From Lelliottia amnigena (GTDB taxonomy: Bacteria > Pseudomonadota > Gammaproteobacteria > Enterobacterales > Enterobacteriaceae), in assembly GCA_900635465.1 (NCBI GenBank), contig LR134135.1, positions 3,782,001-3,846,000 on the forward strand: a stretch of 64,000 bases of DNA, read 5' to 3'. The notes under the pieces are model-generated. The model was given only the letters and a program-made list of their open reading frames with translations, did not search any database and was not told where the DNA came from. The position numbers were made by a program, and so were the translations under genes. The first letter of the stretch is position 1. The number at the start of each line of letters is the position of its first letter. Below are positions 60,731 through 64,000 of the stretch, piece by piece.

Positions 60731-62068
60731 TTATGCCGCTTTAACCGCATCGGCAATTCGATGAGCAAACTCAGTCACCTGCGCTTCTTCTTCGCCTTCA
60801 ACCATCACGCGAATCAAAGGCTCTGTACCCGATTTGCGGAGCAGAACGCGACCGCGATTTCCCAGCGCTGCCTCTACTTCTGCCATGACCGCTTTCACAT
60901 TTTCATTTTCCAGCGGATCGCCATTTCCGGCAGTAAAGCGAACGTTAACCAGAATCTGTGGGAACATTTTCATGCCACTGCACAGGTCATGCAAACTCAT
61001 ATGGTTACGCACCATCGCAGCAACAACCTGAAGACTTGCCACGATGCCGTCACCGGTCGTCGTTTTGTCCAGCAGAATCACATGGCCAGAGTTTTCTGCA
61101 CCTATACGCCAGCCTTTCTCCTGGAGTTTCTCCAGCACGTAGCGGTCGCCCACTTTCGCTCGGGTAAACGGAATCCCCAGCTGTTTGAGAGCCAGTTCCA
61201 GCCCCATATTGCTCATCAAGGTGCCTACAGCGCCACCGCGCAACTGGCCCTGACGCAGACCTTCGCGGGCAATGATGTACAGAATCTGGTCGCCGTCGAC
61301 TTTGTTTCCTTCGTGATCAACCATGATCACGCGGTCGCCGTCACCGTCAAACGCAATGCCCAGATCGGCTTTTTCAGCAAGCACGCGGGCCTGCAAAGCA
61401 CGCACGTCCGTCGCGCCCACTTCCTCATTGATGTTGAGGCCATCAGGCTCACAGCCAATCGCGATAACTTTTGCGCCGAGTTCGCGAAAAACATTCGGGG
61501 CGATGTGATAGGTCGCGCCATTGGCACAATCGACCACAATTTTGAGATGACTCAGGCTCAGCTCATTAGGGAACGTGCCTTTGCAGAACTCAATGTAGCG
61601 GCCCGCTGCATCAACGATACGGCTTGCTTTGCCCAGCTCTGATGAATCGACGCAGGTCAGCTCTTTTTCCATTTCCGCTTCGATAGCTTCTTCAACTTCG
61701 TCAGGCAATTTTGTGCCATCAATGGAGAAAAATTTAATCCCGTTATCGTAGAACGGATTGTGCGAGGCCGAAATCACAATGCCTGCTTCTGCACGGAAGG
61801 TGCGTGTGAGATACGCGACAGCAGGCGTTGGCATTGGGCCGGTGAATGAAGCGGAAAGCCCTGCGGCTGAAAGACCAGCTTCTAATGCTGACTCCAGCAT
61901 GTAGCCCGAAATACGGGTATCTTTCCCGATGATAATTTTACGCGAGCCGTGACGAGCCAGGACCTTACCTGCGGCCCAACCAAGTTTAAGAACAAATTCT
62001 GGGGTGATCGGTGCATCGCCCACGCGCCCACGAATGCCGTCGGTGCCAAAATATTTACGATTACTCAT
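60731..62068 (-). CDS. glmM: Phosphoglucosamine mutase GlmM
   Basis: A 445-residue alpha-D-phosphohexomutase, the same length as K-12. It turns glucosamine-6-phosphate into glucosamine-1-phosphate for UDP-GlcNAc, peptidoglycan and LPS. The phosphoserine Ser102 is in [13 protein letters not shown], the metal loop is [11 protein letters not shown], and the phosphate-binding end is [14 protein letters not shown]. The start at 62068 ([11 protein letters not shown]) overlaps folP by 8 bases; a 14-residue longer in-frame start would lie deeper in folP. Confidence 0.97.
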   Translation of the reverse strand: MSNRKYFGTDGIRGRVGDAPITPEFVLKLGWAAGKVLARHGSRKIIIGKDTRISGYMLESALEAGLSAAGLSASFTGPMPTPAVAYLTRTFRAEAGIVISASHNPFYDNGIKFFSIDGTKLPDEVEEAIEAEMEKELTCVDSSELGKASRIVDAAGRYIEFCKGTFPNELSLSHLKIVVDCANGATYHIAPNVFRELGAKVIAIGCEPDGLNINEEVGATDVRALQARVLAEKADLGIAFDGDGDRVIMVDHEGNKVDGDQILYIIAREGLRQGQLRGGAVGTLMSNMGLELALKQLGIPFTRAKVGDRYVLEKLQEKGWRIGAENSGHVILLDKTTTGDGIVASLQVVAAMVRNHMSLHDLCSGMKMFPQILVNVRFTAGNGDPLENENVKAVMAEVEAALGNRGRVLLRKSGTEPLIRVMVEGEEEAQVTEFAHRIADAVKAA

Positions 62069-62909
62069 AGCGTTTGTTTTCCTTCGCTGACAATGTGGCT
62101 TCAACCACACGCATAGCTTCTACTGTCTCTTTGACGTCATGGACGCGAATAATGTGCGCGCCTTGCATCGCCGCAATAACTGCACACGCAAGACTTCCAC
62201 TCAGACGTTCGCCAGGACCCACATTAAGCAATTGCCCTACCATCGTTTTTCGCGACATTCCGACCAGCAACGGCAGACCAAAATGGTGAAATGCTGATAA
62301 ACGCGCAAGCAACTCATAGTTATGGGAGAGATTTTTACCGAATCCGAATCCCGGGTCGAGCAACAATTTCTCTTTTGCGATACCCGCACGCTCACAACGT
62401 GCGATTTGCTCATTAAAGTAGCGATTCACATCGGCAAAAACATCGTCATACTTCGGGGCTGATTGCATTGTTTTGGGTTGCCCCTGCATATGCATCAGAC
62501 ATACCGGCAAACCGGTTTCGGCAGCCGCTTCTAGTGCACCCGGCTCGGTAAGCGAGCGAATGTCGTTAATGATGTGAGCCCCTACTCGCGCGGATTCTCT
62601 GATTACTTCAGGTTTAGACGTATCCACAGAGATCCACACTTCAAAGCGTTGAGCTATCGCTTCCACCACCGGGATTACGCGCGCTAACTCTTCTTCCACA
62701 CTCACATCCGATGCGCCAGGACGCGTCGACTCACCGCCGATATCAATAATCGTCGCACCCGCATTGATCATCAGATTGGCATGCTTCACCGCTTCAATCA
62801 GCGTATTGTGCGCGCCGCCGTCGGAGAACGAGTCAGGCGTAACGTTCAGGATCCCCATCACATGGGGATGTGAGAGATCGAGAGTCGAGTCCTGGGCGAA
62901 AAGTTTCAT
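62061..62909 (-). CDS. folP: Dihydropteroate synthase FolP
   Basis: A 282-residue TIM-barrel enzyme, the same length as K-12. It joins p-aminobenzoate to the pterin pyrophosphate in folate synthesis and is the sulfonamide target. The pterin-binding signatures are [14 protein letters not shown] and [12 protein letters not shown]. Both residues usually altered in chromosomal sulfonamide resistance lie in these well-conserved loops, and I see no obvious change. Overlap with glmM implies coupling. Confidence 0.96.
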   Translation of the reverse strand: MKLFAQDSTLDLSHPHVMGILNVTPDSFSDGGAHNTLIEAVKHANLMINAGATIIDIGGESTRPGASDVSVEEELARVIPVVEAIAQRFEVWISVDTSKPEVIRESARVGAHIINDIRSLTEPGALEAAAETGLPVCLMHMQGQPKTMQSAPKYDDVFADVNRYFNEQIARCERAGIAKEKLLLDPGFGFGKNLSHNYELLARLSAFHHFGLPLLVGMSRKTMVGQLLNVGPGERLSGSLACAVIAAMQGAHIIRVHDVKETVEAMRVVEATLSAKENKRYE

Positions 62910-62942
62910 GGCTAAATCCCTGGTATTTAAATGAGCAGATAA

Positions 62943-62973
62943 GAAAAACCCCGGAGCAAGCTCCAGGGTTTGG
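62943..62973 (-). terminator. Terminator after ftsH
   Basis: On the minus strand AACCCTGGAGC and GCTCCGGGGTTTTT form an imperfect stem with a short TT loop, with a T-run. It separates ftsH from folP. Confidence 0.8.
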
Positions 62974-63002
62974 GTACAGATTAACCTATTTCAGGCAGTG
63001 AC

Positions 63003-64000
63003 TTATTTGTCGCCCAACTGCTCTGACATGGTATTACCCGGGTTTGGCGTACGGGGTTCATCAACCGGACGCGGCGCACGCGGGGTGCCATTGTTGTCAG
63101 AGTTATTGGAAGTGCCTGGATCTTCCCAACCGGCTGGCGGACGCACTTCGCGGCGCGCCATCAGGTCATCGATCTGCGGAGCATCGATCGTCTCATATTT
63201 CATGAGCGCATCTTTCATAGAGTGCAGAATATCCAGGTTTTCATTCAGGATTTCACGTGCGCGGCCATAGTTGCGTTCAACCAGCGCTTTGACTTCCTGA
63301 TCGATGATACGTGCTGTTTCATCAGACATATGTTTCGCTTTCGCGACAGAGCGGCCCAGGAATACTTCGCCCTCTTCTTCCGCGTAAAGCAGCGGACCGA
63401 GTTTGTCGGAGAAGCCCCATTGGGTCACCATGTTACGTGCCAGGTTGGTCGCGACTTTAATGTCGTTCGACGCACCGGTAGAAACATGTTCCACACCGTA
63501 GATAATTTCTTCAGCAAGACGACCACCGTAAAGGGTCGAAATCTGGCTTTCCAGCTTCTGACGGCTGGCGCTGATGGCATCGCCTTCCGGCAGGAAGAAC
63601 GTTACGCCCAGCGCACGGCCACGTGGGATAATGGTGACTTTGTGTACCGGATCGTGTTCCGGTACCAGACGACCGATAATCGCGTGACCTGCTTCGTGAT
63701 ATGCCGTGGATTCTTTCTGCGCTTCCGTCATCACCATGGAGCGACGTTCCGCACCCATCATGATTTTGTCTTTCGCTTTTTCGAATTCCACCATGGACAC
63801 CACGCGCTTATTACCGCGAGCAGCAAACAACGCCGCTTCGTTGACCAGGTTTGCCAAGTCAGCACCGGAGAAGCCGGGAGTACCACGCGCAATGATTGCC
63901 GCATCAATATCTGGAGACAACGGTACGCGACGCATGTGGACTTTCAGAATCTGTTCACGACCACGAACATCCGGCAAACCAACCACAACCTGACGGTCGA
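63003..64000 (-). CDS. ftsH: ATP-dependent zinc metalloprotease FtsH, C-terminal part (cut by window edge)
   Basis: About 332 C-terminal residues of the 644-residue FtsH; the 5' half lies beyond base 64000. The visible part begins in the AAA+ domain ([17 protein letters not shown], the second region of homology) and includes the lid. The protease domain follows, with the zinc motif [12 protein letters not shown] and the third ligand area [17 protein letters not shown] Pro/Asn-rich tail ends the protein. FtsH is a membrane-bound hexamer degrading LpxC, sigma-32 and misassembled membrane proteins. The sequence stays open to the window edge. Confidence 0.97.
   Translation of the reverse strand, partial: DRQVVVGLPDVRGREQILKVHMRRVPLSPDIDAAIIARGTPGFSGADLANLVNEAALFAARGNKRVVSMVEFEKAKDKIMMGAERRSMVMTEAQKESTAYHEAGHAIIGRLVPEHDPVHKVTIIPRGRALGVTFFLPEGDAISASRQKLESQISTLYGGRLAEEIIYGVEHVSTGASNDIKVATNLARNMVTQWGFSDKLGPLLYAEEEGEVFLGRSVAKAKHMSDETARIIDQEVKALVERNYGRAREILNENLDILHSMKDALMKYETIDAPQIDDLMARREVRPPAGWEDPGTSNNSDNNGTPRAPRPVDEPRTPNPGNTMSEQLGDK

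Overview
The window is a chromosomal segment from a member of the Enterobacteriaceae. Nearly every gene has a recognisable E. coli K-12 counterpart in the same order (the yqjA to ftsH stretch), and protein lengths are usually identical or within a few residues. It is not E. coli itself. The REP-like elements have a different arm sequence, an ERIC-type element is present, agaW is full length, and several K-12 genes are missing (tdcF, tdcG, tdcR, yhaBC, the yhaL/yhaM/yhaO block, agaA). An Enterobacter/Lelliottia/Leclercia/Kluyvera/Citrobacter-type host fits; the species cannot be fixed by eye.

Layout. (1) 1-7300 is an envelope and stress block: yqjA, mzrA, yqjCDEK, yqjF, yqjG, a frameshifted yhaH, yhaJ, yhaK and a Spy/CpxP-like periplasmic protein. 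(2) 7480-14480 is the anaerobic threonine/serine catabolic operon tdcABCDE on the minus strand, with a class II CRP site. (3) 15040-15720 is rnpB (RNase P RNA, minus strand) followed by tandem copies of its own 3' end plus terminators. (4) 15719-21949 is the galactarate/glucarate pathway: garPLRK (minus) and divergent garD. (5) 22003-32216 is the N-acetylgalactosamine/galactosamine regulon: agaR, kbaZ-agaVWEF and agaS-kbaY-agaBCDI, with AgaR-type operators and without agaA. (6) 32256-36898 holds rsmI, then lpoA-yraN-diaA-dolP (peptidoglycan synthesis, replication timing, outer-membrane quality control). (7) 36947-44403 is a run of small conserved genes, including the anaerobic ubiquinone genes ubiT and ubiUV. 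(8) 44449-58245 holds mtr, deaD with the tiny yrbN, nlpI, and the large transcription/translation operon metY-rimP-nusA-infB-rbfA-truB-rpsO-pnp (all minus). (9) 58480-64000 holds argG, tRNA-Leu(GAG)-secG-glmM-folP, and the C-terminal half of ftsH, cut by the window edge.

How the genes work together. Two sugar-acid or amino-sugar regulons (gar and aga) and tdc feed central metabolism: gar gives pyruvate and 2-phosphoglycerate, aga gives dihydroxyacetone phosphate and glyceraldehyde-3-phosphate, and tdc gives propionate plus ATP. The nusA-pnp operon links tRNA, transcription elongation, ribosome maturation and RNA decay.

I found no CRISPR array, prophage, insertion sequence or clear defence island. 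The most useful departures from the textbook arrangement are the yhaH frameshift, the missing agaA, the rnpB 3' repeat array, the terminator-like hairpin just before rbfA, the missing tdc genes, and a shared palindromic motif at the yqjF and yhaJ/yhaK promoters.
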